From: Epibacterium sp. Ofav1-8
Lineage (GTDB): Bacteria; Pseudomonadota; Alphaproteobacteria; Rhodobacterales; Rhodobacteraceae
Reading direction: 5' to 3'
DNA length: 50,111 nucleotides
Assembly (NCBI RefSeq): GCF_022348185.1
Contig: NZ_JAKRFD010000020.1
Coordinates: forward strand, 1-50,111
Shown here piece after piece: positions 8,768-15,013 of the stretch. Position 1 is the first letter of the stretch. Every line of letters starts with the position of its first letter. Both the position numbers and the translations under genes were made by a program. A model generated the notes under the pieces. The model was not told the origin of the DNA, did not search any database, and saw nothing but the letters and a program-made list of their open reading frames with translations.

Positions 8768-8923
8768 CTATCCTTTTGCGTCGCCCGGGGCGTCGTCTTT
8801 TTGTGCGGACCGTGCCTTGGCTTGCGCCTTGCGCCGGGCCATATTCGCCTTCAGGGCCGCTTTCAGGCGGTCCTCGCGAGCGGCCTCGGATCGGTTGCCG
8901 GAGGGTTTCTTTTTGTCTGCCAT
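8768..8923 (-). CDS. Small basic conserved protein (51 aa)
   Basis: A 51-residue open frame ends six bases before the murA start, on the same strand. The product begins [14 protein letters not shown] and is built around a basic amphipathic helix, [19 protein letters not shown], ending in an acidic Asp/Gly tail. Similar tiny Lys/Arg/Ala-rich proteins are, to my knowledge, common upstream of murA in Rhodobacteraceae, but their role is unknown. There is no signal peptide or membrane segment. The codon bias fits the neighbours and the spacing suggests co-transcription with murA. Confidence 0.6.
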   Translation of the reverse strand: MADKKKPSGNRSEAAREDRLKAALKANMARRKAQAKARSAQKDDAPGDAKG

Positions 8924-9006
8924 AGAGAGTGTCTAACTTAGTCCAAAAAAACCGTCCAGATCCTCTTGCGCTCTTCAGCGAATATGCATAGAAGCCCCTT
9001 CACGGC

Positions 9007-9084
<78 letters not shown>

Positions 9085-9143
9085 CACGACAATTAGCGCA
9101 TTGAAAAGAAATGGCTTTTCGATAGATTTCTTTCTCCTTGGGG

Positions 9144-9230
9144 TGTACACGTTAACGTGCAACGCACGGTTTGCACCTGTTTTCCCCGACGTTCAACAGC
9201 GATTGTGTGCAAATCGCGTGCAACTAGTTC
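9144..9230. promoter_or_regulatory. Candidate integrase arm-type sites near attL
   Basis: CGTGCAAC occurs at 9156-9163 and 9217-9224, GTGCAA at 9207-9212 and its complement TTGCAC at 9171-9176. The first copy overlaps a 12-bp palindrome CACGTTAACGTG at 9148-9159. Spaced short repeats just inside att are typical of integrase or excisionase arm sites. Related words (TTGCAC at 45854, GTGCAA at 45967) lie inside the right end. No gene is seen in 9082-9337. Confidence 0.4.
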
Positions 9231-9309
9231 GTGCGATTCCGGCCCTTGATCGCCCATGAGAAAATATCGATTCGCAAGGTTTTGGGCGTTGATGTTGAAA
9301 TCGTGCAGC

Positions 9310-9329
9310 GCACCACTTGCTAGTGGTGC
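9310..9329. terminator. Hairpin at the end of the leftward 78-aa gene
   Basis: Perfect 8-bp arms GCACCACT (9310-9317) and AGTGGTGC (9322-9329) with a 4-base loop sit nine bases beyond the stop of the minus-strand gene. On the plus strand it is followed by TTGTCT. It is a plausible transcript end, possibly insulating the prophage from tRNA-Thr transcription. Confidence 0.4.
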
Positions 9330-9337
9330 TTGTCTAC

Positions 9338-9574
9338 TCAGCGAGCCGAACGGTAGGCTGAGGTAAGCATGCCGAATATCTCTCGCGCCGCATCAAGGTT
9401 TGCGGCTTTCCCCAATATCTCAAATTGGTTACGTCGCTCTCTTGCGATGAAATAGCCCTGCGGTCCGCCGAGGTTATCCGCATCTACAAACTCATCATAC
9501 ATCTGGTCATGCATGGGAGACACGTATAGCGTCGTGTCACTGTCTAGTTGTGCAACCAGAGTAATGTCATCCAT
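9338..9574 (-). CDS. Hypothetical protein (78 aa), left end of prophage
   Basis: I do not recognise this protein. It starts MDDITLVAQLDSD and ends in a predicted helix (DAAREIFGMLTSAYRSAR). The middle QGYFIARERRNQFEILGKA looks like two beta strands, so a small alpha/beta fold is possible. There are no cysteines and no membrane segment. A weak GGGAT lies before the ATG; an in-frame TTG at 9589 is the alternative start. Its start codon overlaps that of the rightward neighbour on the opposite strand. Base composition is lower in GC than the phage core, suggesting cargo. Confidence 0.5.
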   Translation of the reverse strand: MDDITLVAQLDSDTTLYVSPMHDQMYDEFVDADNLGGPQGYFIARERRNQFEILGKAANLDAAREIFGMLTSAYRSAR

Positions 9575-10307
9575 GATTTCAGATCCCAACTATAGGTTTA
9601 ATCGTCGTCCACAGTTTTCGGTGAATCATATTTCTCAATACTTGGCTACCTCTAACGCGACACAGAGAGGACGCGTGATTAGGTCCGCGAAGTTCCCGAA
9701 GAAGGTTGAAATCGCGGCGTACTCTCAGGTTCGGGACGCGCTCAAGAAGTCGCTGTTCAAGTCAGATTTCGGTCATAGTGACCTTGGCGTTCTGGCTGAT
9801 CGTATGGATGCCAAAGCGAGAAGGGAAAGCGGCTGGCATAAGAGTGAAGCTCTCAGATCAGCTCAAGCTGTTCGAGCCTTTCAGGAAACATTCAAGCAAA
9901 AATCGTTCAGGAAATACGTCATTGCTCCCGCGCCGAAGAACCTTTCGGTAAGAATTAGCGGGGTAAAGCTTAACGTCTCAATGGACGCCGCGCTTACACA
10001 GGATCACAAGGGAACCACATTCGCTGGTGGGTTGATACTGAAGTATGCATTTGGCGCTGATCGTTCGTCGGTCAGTAAAGAACTGGCGAATGCTGCGGGT
10101 CTTCTTCTATGGGCGTTGGAGGGCGGTCAGATGGAGCCTTTGCCAAGGTTGTGCATGGCGGTCGATCTAGCAGAGCACAATGCTGTAAAAGCGAGTGCTT
10201 CTCACACGCGATTTCGTCAGGATGTTACTGACTCCTGTGCCGAAATCGCAGCGCTGTGGGATGGTATTGAACCACCGGATGACTATGATGGTCCTGATTG
10301 GTGCTAA
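9573..10307 (+). CDS. Hypothetical protein (244 aa), accessory gene beside integrase
   Basis: A 244-residue product from ATG 9573; an in-frame ATG at 9513 and a GTG at 9621 are alternative starts, and none has a good ribosome site. The opening region, HISQYLATSNATQRGRVIRS followed by AKFP, looks like a conserved start, so little can be missing. The middle alternates hydrophobic strands (NLSVRISGVKLNVSMDAAL, FAGGLILKYAF), and the end is acidic (PPDDYDGPDW). I recognise no named domain. The position between att and integrase, and the lower GC, fit a lysogeny-expressed accessory gene; defence or superinfection exclusion is only a guess. Confidence 0.65.
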   Translation: MISDPNYRFNRRPQFSVNHISQYLATSNATQRGRVIRSAKFPKKVEIAAYSQVRDALKKSLFKSDFGHSDLGVLADRMDAKARRESGWHKSEALRSAQAVRAFQETFKQKSFRKYVIAPAPKNLSVRISGVKLNVSMDAALTQDHKGTTFAGGLILKYAFGADRSSVSKELANAAGLLLWALEGGQMEPLPRLCMAVDLAEHNAVKASASHTRFRQDVTDSCAEIAALWDGIEPPDDYDGPDWC

Positions 10308-10393
10308 CATCCATTAGTGCATCGTCAAATTCACATGCCCTACGCTACGCCTGGTTACCTGTCGTGCTGACCGCTCAACATTCAGCCCGTCGC

Positions 10394-11449
10394 TCAGACG
10401 ACCGCCCTCATAGTCTCGCGGCGTTCGTCGGGCTTTGGCATTTGGTCGCCCAGCCGTGAAAAATCCCAACCGTAAACCTTGAGCCGGTCGCCAAGATCTG
10501 AGGGCGCAAGTTTGCGGTAGCGCTCTGCGGTGCTGCTGGTGCGCCAGCCTCCAAGGTCCAGCAGCCGCCCATAGTCGCGGGTGGACGCATAGAACCACGT
10601 GGCCCATGTGTGGCGCAGGACGTGCGGGGTAACGTCTGCCCCAAGCCGGGCATTCTCGCGGGCGTTGCAAAAGGCTTTCTTGATATGCCCGCCGCTGTTC
10701 TCGCGTGCCACATAGGGGTGGCCCTTGTGGTTGCGCAGTAGGGCACCGGATCGCGGCACCCCGTGCGACACGATAAGATCCCGCGCACGCTGCGGCATTT
10801 GTACCATGCGGGCGTGGCCGTTCTTTGTCTCGGGCAGCCAGATTTCCCCGGTCGAGGCGTGCCAATAGCGCACATCTGCGGCGAGGGCTTCGGAGGTTCG
10901 GCAGCCGGTCCCGATCATAAAGGTCAGGATCACTTTAAGGTGCGGCGGAGCCTGATCGCACAGCGCCTCAAATTCTTCTGGGGTCAGCCATCGCGTTCTC
11001 GCACCTTTGGCCTTGAGCCTGCGAAAGCGGCGGTGATCAGCTTTGCCATTGTCGGCCGCCATGTTGATGATCGCGCTGACCGGCGTGATCACCTGCCGGT
11101 TTTTGGTCGCGGCCGATCCGTCTGGATAGAGCGTTTCCGCCAGCTGCAGCAAGAAGTGGTTGTCGATGCTCGACACCAGCTGATCCGGGCCGAGGTGCAG
11201 CAGGATCTTTTCGAGAAACCGCGTGTCCCCGCCTGTCATCATGTAGTCATGCGCCGCCTCGGCAAAGGTCAGCGTTGCCTTGCTGCCAAGGGCGTGACGT
11301 TCGAGGATTTGATGCTCTTTGCGGATCGCCCATGCTTCGGCTTGCCTTTTGTTGCTAAGTCCAGTGCTTTCAAAAATCTTGTGTCCGGCGACGGTGCCCC
11401 GTGCGTAGTACGGGCCGTTTTTCGTGCGCTTTGAGAGTTTGAGGGGCAT
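10394..11449 (-). CDS. int: Tyrosine-type site-specific integrase
   Basis: 351 residues. This recombinase integrates the phage at tRNA-Thr. Catalytic residues in order: R184 in GTGCRTSEAL, K209 in the PETKNGHAR hairpin, H276 and R279 in TPHVLRHTWAT, W302 replacing the second His in LGGWRTSS, and the nucleophile Y311 in TAERYRKL. A Trp at that position is common in this family. The N-terminal arm-binding and core-binding parts occupy roughly 1-150. A GAGGA lies before ATG. The gene is read toward attL and is overlapped at its 5' end by the upstream HTH gene for about 180 bases. Confidence 0.95.
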   Translation of the reverse strand: MPLKLSKRTKNGPYYARGTVAGHKIFESTGLSNKRQAEAWAIRKEHQILERHALGSKATLTFAEAAHDYMMTGGDTRFLEKILLHLGPDQLVSSIDNHFLLQLAETLYPDGSAATKNRQVITPVSAIINMAADNGKADHRRFRRLKAKGARTRWLTPEEFEALCDQAPPHLKVILTFMIGTGCRTSEALAADVRYWHASTGEIWLPETKNGHARMVQMPQRARDLIVSHGVPRSGALLRNHKGHPYVARENSGGHIKKAFCNARENARLGADVTPHVLRHTWATWFYASTRDYGRLLDLGGWRTSSTAERYRKLAPSDLGDRLKVYGWDFSRLGDQMPKPDERRETMRAVV

Positions 11450-11658
11450 GTGATTTTGTCCTCTAAGAAGGCGGCGCGCAGATCCTCTTTCCGGTACAGG
11501 ATCCGCACCCGGCCGTGGGCGGCAACATATGGTAATTTCCCTTGCGCTCTGAGGTCATCCAGCTTGCGGCGCGATGTTCTCACGCCAAGGCTTGCCAGGT
11601 GAGCCACGGCCTCGGGGGTGGATAGAAGTTCTGCGGTCGGTGTCGGCTGATCTGTCAT
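11269..11658 (-). CDS. Excisionase-like helix-turn-helix protein
   Basis: 129 residues starting MTDQPTPTAELLSTPEA. The N-terminal 65 residues have the MerR/excisionase-type winged helix pattern: TPEAVAHLASLG, then SRRKLDDLRAQGKLPYVAAH and GRVRILYRKEDLRAAF. The start is fixed by an ATGA overlap with the stop of the upstream 44-aa gene. The C-terminal 60 residues are encoded out of frame over the integrase start, are basic and low in complexity, and may simply be run-through to the first stop. It probably directs excision or represses int. The gene order small membrane gene - HTH - int on one strand suggests one transcript. Confidence 0.75.
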   Translation of the reverse strand: MTDQPTPTAELLSTPEAVAHLASLGVRTSRRKLDDLRAQGKLPYVAAHGRVRILYRKEDLRAAFLEDKITCPSNSQSARKTARTTHGAPSPDTRFLKALDLATKGKPKHGRSAKSIKSSNVTPLAARQR

Positions 11659-11789
11659 AGTAGCCCCGTGTGCTTCCCGATGATCACGGCTATGGCTGCG
11701 GCAATGCATAGTCCGCCCAGCCATTCAGTTGTTACCAAACCGACGCGAGCAATCTTGAGGCGCAGGTTTTCCGGCTCATTGTCTGTCAT
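11655..11789 (-). CDS. Small single-pass membrane protein (44 aa)
   Basis: A 44-residue product from an ATG preceded by AGGG at a spacing of about eight. The N-terminal half (MTDNEPENLRLKIARVG) is charged, and residues 19-39 form a hydrophobic helix (TTEWLGGLCIAAAIAVIIG). An ATGA overlap links it to the excisionase-like gene. The function is unknown; a membrane role in lysogeny or superinfection exclusion is conceivable. Confidence 0.55.
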   Translation of the reverse strand: MTDNEPENLRLKIARVGLVTTEWLGGLCIAAAIAVIIGKHTGLL

Positions 11790-11803
11790 AGCGTGCCCTG
11801 ATC

Positions 11804-11837
11804 TTTTTTGTGTGCAACTTGCGTAGCACACAAAAAA
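11804..11837. promoter_or_regulatory. 12-bp perfect inverted repeat upstream of the int operon
   Basis: TTTTTTGTGTGC at 11804-11815 pairs with GCACACAAAAAA at 11826-11837 around a 10-base spacer. It lies just upstream of the 44-aa gene, in the position of a promoter or operator for the leftward int operon. The GTGTGC core matches half-sites in the repressor-cro interval. The T tract on either strand means it could alternatively act as a bidirectional terminator. Confidence 0.5.
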
Positions 11838-11950
11838 GTGCATCGACAAGTTAAAAAAACATTGCAAACGCGGATTGCGGCGGTCTAACGATTGGGACGG
11901 TGGTTAGGGGCGGGCTGAGTGGTCCGGCAACTAGATTAAGGAAATGAATA

Positions 11951-12145
11951 ATGAACAGCGCCGATATTGATAAGTTATGGAAGGAGCTGGAGGGCCAGGA
12001 CGAACAGGCATTGCACCGTATTGCTGATCGCTTGGAGGCTTTGGAGGCGGCGGCTAATGCGCCCCGCCGGTCTCTTCGCGGGCAATCTCAAGAGCGCGCT
12101 GAGTTAGATGATCTGGCAAACGCTCAAGTGTACGGTGAAGCCTAA
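11951..12145 (+). CDS. Small acidic helical protein (64 aa)
   Basis: 64 residues with an AAGGAA ribosome site nine bases before ATG. The product (IDKLWKELEGQDEQALHRIA, then DRLEALEAAA) is almost wholly helical with a heptad-like pattern, ending in an Arg/Glu-rich segment. It is convergent with the repressor and overlaps its last 92 bases on the opposite strand, which lowers confidence. I do not recognise it. Confidence 0.42.
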   Translation: MNSADIDKLWKELEGQDEQALHRIADRLEALEAAANAPRRSLRGQSQERAELDDLANAQVYGEA

Positions 12146-12395
12146 TTTTTGCCTCTGTGATCGCGTCAGCCCTATGAACTAGGCTGATCGGTACGCCCAG
12201 CACGTCGCAGACGCGGAGCATGTTGGCATATGAAAGGGTTGTTCGACCTGAAATAAACTGGCTAAGGCCGTTGCGTGACATCCCAGCCTGGCGGGAAACT
12301 TCCGAGAGGTTCATATCTTTCAGGGCCGCAGCCATCCGAAGATTTTTCCGGGCAATGTCAACACGCGGATCGGCCTTCGCGTCTTTGCTTTCCAT
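12054..12395 (-). CDS. Phage repressor, Cro/C1-type HTH
   Basis: 113 residues from ATG 12395. The XRE-type helix-turn-helix is clear at about 13-68 (RKNLRMAAALKDMNLSEVSR, then QAGMSRNGLSQFISGRTTLS and MLRVCDVLGV), followed by a short helical tail (RTLERLPDHLTQRALEIARE). There is no RecA-sensitive peptidase domain, so induction would need an antirepressor or another route. It is divergent from the Cro-like gene across a 269-base interval rich in inverted repeats, the standard layout of a lysogeny switch. Confidence 0.83.
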   Translation of the reverse strand: MESKDAKADPRVDIARKNLRMAAALKDMNLSEVSRQAGMSRNGLSQFISGRTTLSYANMLRVCDVLGVPISLVHRADAITEAKIRLHRTLERLPDHLTQRALEIAREETGGAH

Positions 12396-12664
12396 TATTT
12401 TATCCGTTTTATGTGTTCGGTTTTCCAATGCTGCCAGCGCGAATCGCAACGCTGGTGGCCCTCTGCTATGCACTATTTTGTGTGCATAGCAGTTAAGGCA
12501 TTAGATTGTGCCGCACTTCAAGGATTTTCTTTTTATTGCGGGCATGTTGCACAAAATCGTGCAGCCCTCCTAGGTTTAGTTCTTGCTGCGCACATTAATG
12601 TGTGCAATGCAATTTATAGACTACATGTTGGGGCTAAATCGCCCGGTTCTGAAAGGAGCATACA
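12396..12664. promoter_or_regulatory. Lysogeny control region with operator-like repeats
   Basis: This divergent interval contains three inverted repeats: 12463-12492 (11-bp arms CTGCTATGCAC and GTGCATAGCAG), 12548-12563 (TGCAC-N6-GTGCA) and 12587-12606 (TGCGCAC-ATTAAT-GTGTGCA, with the perfect 12-bp core CACATTAATGTG). They share a TGC(R)CAC-N6-GTGTGCA theme. They are the best candidates for repressor and Cro operators controlling the leftward repressor promoter and the rightward early promoter. Confidence 0.6.
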
Positions 12665-12982
12665 ATGCAGGTAAGGAATTCCAGCCCTCAATCGCCGCAG
12701 GTCGCACCCGCGATTATTCCCAAATCCACCGAATTTCGTGCTTGGGTGCAGGATTGTCTCGGGGTGCTTGATGTGTCGGCACGGTCGCTGGCCGTATCGG
12801 TCGAAATGGGGCCGAACACGCTGCGGACATTCCTGAGCGATCCGACGCGCGGGATCAATATGGACACAGCGAACGTTTTAACGTGCAAACTACATGAAGC
12901 CGCGCATGATCAGGGTAAAGTCCTGCCCCGTTTGGGTGCCATCCGTTTGGCGCGGTCAAAAGGAGTGCAGGACAATGTGTAA
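12665..12982 (+). CDS. Cro-like DNA-binding protein, first early gene
   Basis: 105 residues, AGGAG seven bases before ATG. The segment SARSLAVSVEMGPNTLRTFL near 40-59 has the spacing of a helix-turn-helix, flanked by helices (EFRAWVQDCLGVLDV and NMDTANVLTCKLHEA). As the first rightward gene opposite the repressor it probably acts as Cro or an early activator. The assignment rests mostly on position; sequence similarity to Cro is weak. Confidence 0.6.
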   Translation: MQVRNSSPQSPQVAPAIIPKSTEFRAWVQDCLGVLDVSARSLAVSVEMGPNTLRTFLSDPTRGINMDTANVLTCKLHEAAHDQGKVLPRLGAIRLARSKGVQDNV

Positions 12983-13196
12983 TCCAGACACCTCGGACTT
13001 GGTGGATCAGTTGCCGCGCAGTGATCGCCGATTGCTGGACATGATGGCGGTGGAGGCTGAAACCTCGCCTGATGCAATGATGTTGCAGATAACCCGCGCC
13101 TATCTTGGCCTGATGCGCGCCGCGCCTGAAACGTTGCCGGATGATCCCTTACGCCGCCGTGCCCAATCTGCGGCCAATCGGAGGGAGAAAACATGA
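12975..13196 (+). CDS. Hypothetical early protein (73 aa)
   Basis: 73 residues from an ATG that overlaps the Cro-like stop, with AGGAG upstream. It is helical (SDLVDQLPRSDRRLLDMMAV, MMLQITRAYLGLMRAA) and ends in a basic tail RRRAQSAANRREK. I do not recognise it. Tight coupling on both sides makes it a real early-operon gene. Confidence 0.65.
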   Translation: MCNPDTSDLVDQLPRSDRRLLDMMAVEAETSPDAMMLQITRAYLGLMRAAPETLPDDPLRRRAQSAANRREKT

Positions 13197-13438
13197 TGGG
13201 ATCCCTTGACGCTCGCGGTTTTGCAACCTTTGCAGCCTATCGCCAGTCCAATGCAAACCCCCGTCACCCGCAATGTGCCCTGGCGCTGCGGCGTATCTGT
13301 GGGACGTGTGCCCATTATCGTGGGCAGCTGCGTCCGTCTGACGGTGAACCGGATCGCGCTCGCTGTGAGTATTTTGGCACCGAAAAGACCCCGCGTGCCG
13401 ATGCTATGCAGTGCCACCAGTGGACAAGGCGAGGCTGA
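13193..13438 (+). CDS. Small cysteine-rich phage protein (81 aa)
   Basis: 81 residues, its ATG overlapping the previous stop (ATGA). Cysteines in RRICGTCAHYRG (near 35-41), RCEYFG (near 58) and QCHQW (near 74), with nearby histidines, suggest a zinc-binding fold. The family is not recognised; similar small proteins occur before primase genes in roseobacter phages. Confidence 0.65.
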   Translation: MMGSLDARGFATFAAYRQSNANPRHPQCALALRRICGTCAHYRGQLRPSDGEPDRARCEYFGTEKTPRADAMQCHQWTRRG

Positions 13439-13439
13439 C

Positions 13440-13862
13440 ATGCGGGATCCGTTGGCCCCTCTGCGCGCCGAGGTCATGGCGCAACCGCCCGAGGAGCGCG
13501 TGGAATATGCGCTTGATCTGTTGCGTCACTACTTGGACCCGGTGCCCGAGTTCTTCACTGGTGTGCATCGCCTTGGATTTGGTCTGCAGCCCGCTGATGT
13601 GCGGGTGCTGCGAGCGCTTGATGCGCGGCGCGGGTATATCGTTTCGATGCAAAGCCTGATCGCCGCCCGGTCGTTGGATCGGGCAGTGGATGATTGGGCC
13701 CCGCCGCAAAAGGTGATTTCTTGTATCGGGAAGCTGCGCAGTGTCATGAAACAGCGCCGCCTGCCGGTTACGATCATCACATTCAAAACCCTTGGCTATT
13801 GCTTAGAAGCGCCCGAGCATTTCCGATTTGAGGACGGGGTGGCCCCGCCGGTGTCATCATGA
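13440..13862 (+). CDS. Winged-helix DNA-binding protein
   Basis: 140 residues starting MRDPLAPLRAEVMAQ, directly after the preceding stop. The C-terminal part from about residue 55 follows the OmpR/PhoB-type winged helix: LQPADVRVLRALDARRGYIV, MQSLIAARSL, then VISCIGKLRSVMKQRRLPVT and a final strand TLGYCLEAP. There is no receiver domain. It could be an early regulator or origin-binding protein; its neighbour is the primase. It ends in an ATGA overlap with the primase gene. Confidence 0.7.
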   Translation: MRDPLAPLRAEVMAQPPEERVEYALDLLRHYLDPVPEFFTGVHRLGFGLQPADVRVLRALDARRGYIVSMQSLIAARSLDRAVDDWAPPQKVISCIGKLRSVMKQRRLPVTIITFKTLGYCLEAPEHFRFEDGVAPPVSS

Positions 13863-15013
13863 CGCGGGATGATGGTCGCCGCGATCTGGCGAAATCCATT
13901 CCGATCATGGACGTGGCACACCGCCTCGGGATCTGCGGCCTGAGCCGCGCCGGTGTCGAGCATGTGGGGGCCTGCCCGGTGTGCGGCGATGGTGGTAAGC
14001 GCCACCCTGACAGGTTTGCGATCAATCCGGCACGCGGTGTCTATATCTGCCGCCAGTGTTCCAGCGGCGGTGATGGTCTGGCCCTTGTGCAGTTTGTTCT
14101 TAGTTGTGATTTCAAGTCGGCGCTGTCCTATCTGGCCGGTGAGGAAGATATGCAGCCGGATCCAGTGGAGTTGGCCCGACGTCGCGCAGCGGCCGAGGAG
14201 CAGGCACGCAAACAGGCGGAGTATGCCGCACGATCGCGCGCCAAGGCGATCCGTGATGCCCGCGAAATTTGGCACGCCGCGCAGCCCGGTGTAGGTACCG
14301 CGGCCGAGGCATATCTGTCCGGTCGCGGGATCCATCTGCCCGAGTGGCCGCCAACGCTGCGTTTCTTGCCGGATCATGCTTACCGCAAGCATTTTGCAGA
14401 TCGGGGGGTGGTCGATTGGTTCCGTGGCCCTTGCATGATCGCGGCCATCCAAGATCAAAACGGCCGGCTGACGGCGGTGCATCAAACCTTTCTGGATCCT
14501 GACCGGGTTGGGCACAAGAGCCGGGTGATCGCGCCGGATGGCAGTGCGTGCGACGAAAAGGGCAAGCCGTGGCCTGCCAAGCTGGTGCGCGGATCCAAGA
14601 AGGGCGGCGCCATTCGCCTGACGCGGTTCAATGATACGGGCCTGATGATCATGGGCGAGGGGATTGAGACCACACTCTCGCCACTGACGGCCGGGATCCG
14701 CCGTGACGCTGTGTATTGGGCCGGTGTGGACCTTGGGAATATGGGCGGCCGGATGGCAAAAGAACAGGGCATCCGCTGGAGCGGCCAGCCCGATCTTGAG
14801 GACAGCGAGGCATGGCTGCCGCCCGAGGGGATCACCCGGTTGGTGTTTCTACAGGACGGTGACAGCGACCCCACATCTACCCGCGCAAAACTGCTGTCCG
14901 GTCTGCGCCGGGCCGCACATCACCGGCCCGGCCTGAAAGGCTGGATTGTGAAGGCCGAGGATGGCCGAGATTTGAACGACATGCTGCGAAAGGCCCCAGA
15001 GAATGACGAATGA
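13859..15013 (+). CDS. DNA primase with CHC2-type zinc finger and Toprim domain
   Basis: 384 residues. The N-terminal zinc-binding region has CPVCGDGG (near 39-46) and a second pair in YICRQCSSGG (near 62-71). The Toprim domain has the catalytic Glu in MIMGEGIETTLS (near 263-274) and the Asp pair in VFLQDGDSDP (near 329-338). It would prime phage DNA synthesis together with the adjoining SF3 helicase. A charged Ala/Arg/Gln helix links the two domains (about 105-135). Confidence 0.88.
   Translation: MTRDDGRRDLAKSIPIMDVAHRLGICGLSRAGVEHVGACPVCGDGGKRHPDRFAINPARGVYICRQCSSGGDGLALVQFVLSCDFKSALSYLAGEEDMQPDPVELARRRAAAEEQARKQAEYAARSRAKAIRDAREIWHAAQPGVGTAAEAYLSGRGIHLPEWPPTLRFLPDHAYRKHFADRGVVDWFRGPCMIAAIQDQNGRLTAVHQTFLDPDRVGHKSRVIAPDGSACDEKGKPWPAKLVRGSKKGGAIRLTRFNDTGLMIMGEGIETTLSPLTAGIRRDAVYWAGVDLGNMGGRMAKEQGIRWSGQPDLEDSEAWLPPEGITRLVFLQDGDSDPTSTRAKLLSGLRRAAHHRPGLKGWIVKAEDGRDLNDMLRKAPENDE

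Noticed and set aside
10314-10865. Second minus-strand frame under the integrase gene
   Set aside because: It overlaps the catalytic half of integrase in another frame; integrase motifs are complete, so this is a shadow.
12894-12974. Upstream in-frame ATG for the 73-aa early gene
   Set aside because: It would overlap the Cro-like gene by about 90 bases without a ribosome site; ATG 12975 has AGGAG and overlaps the previous stop neatly.
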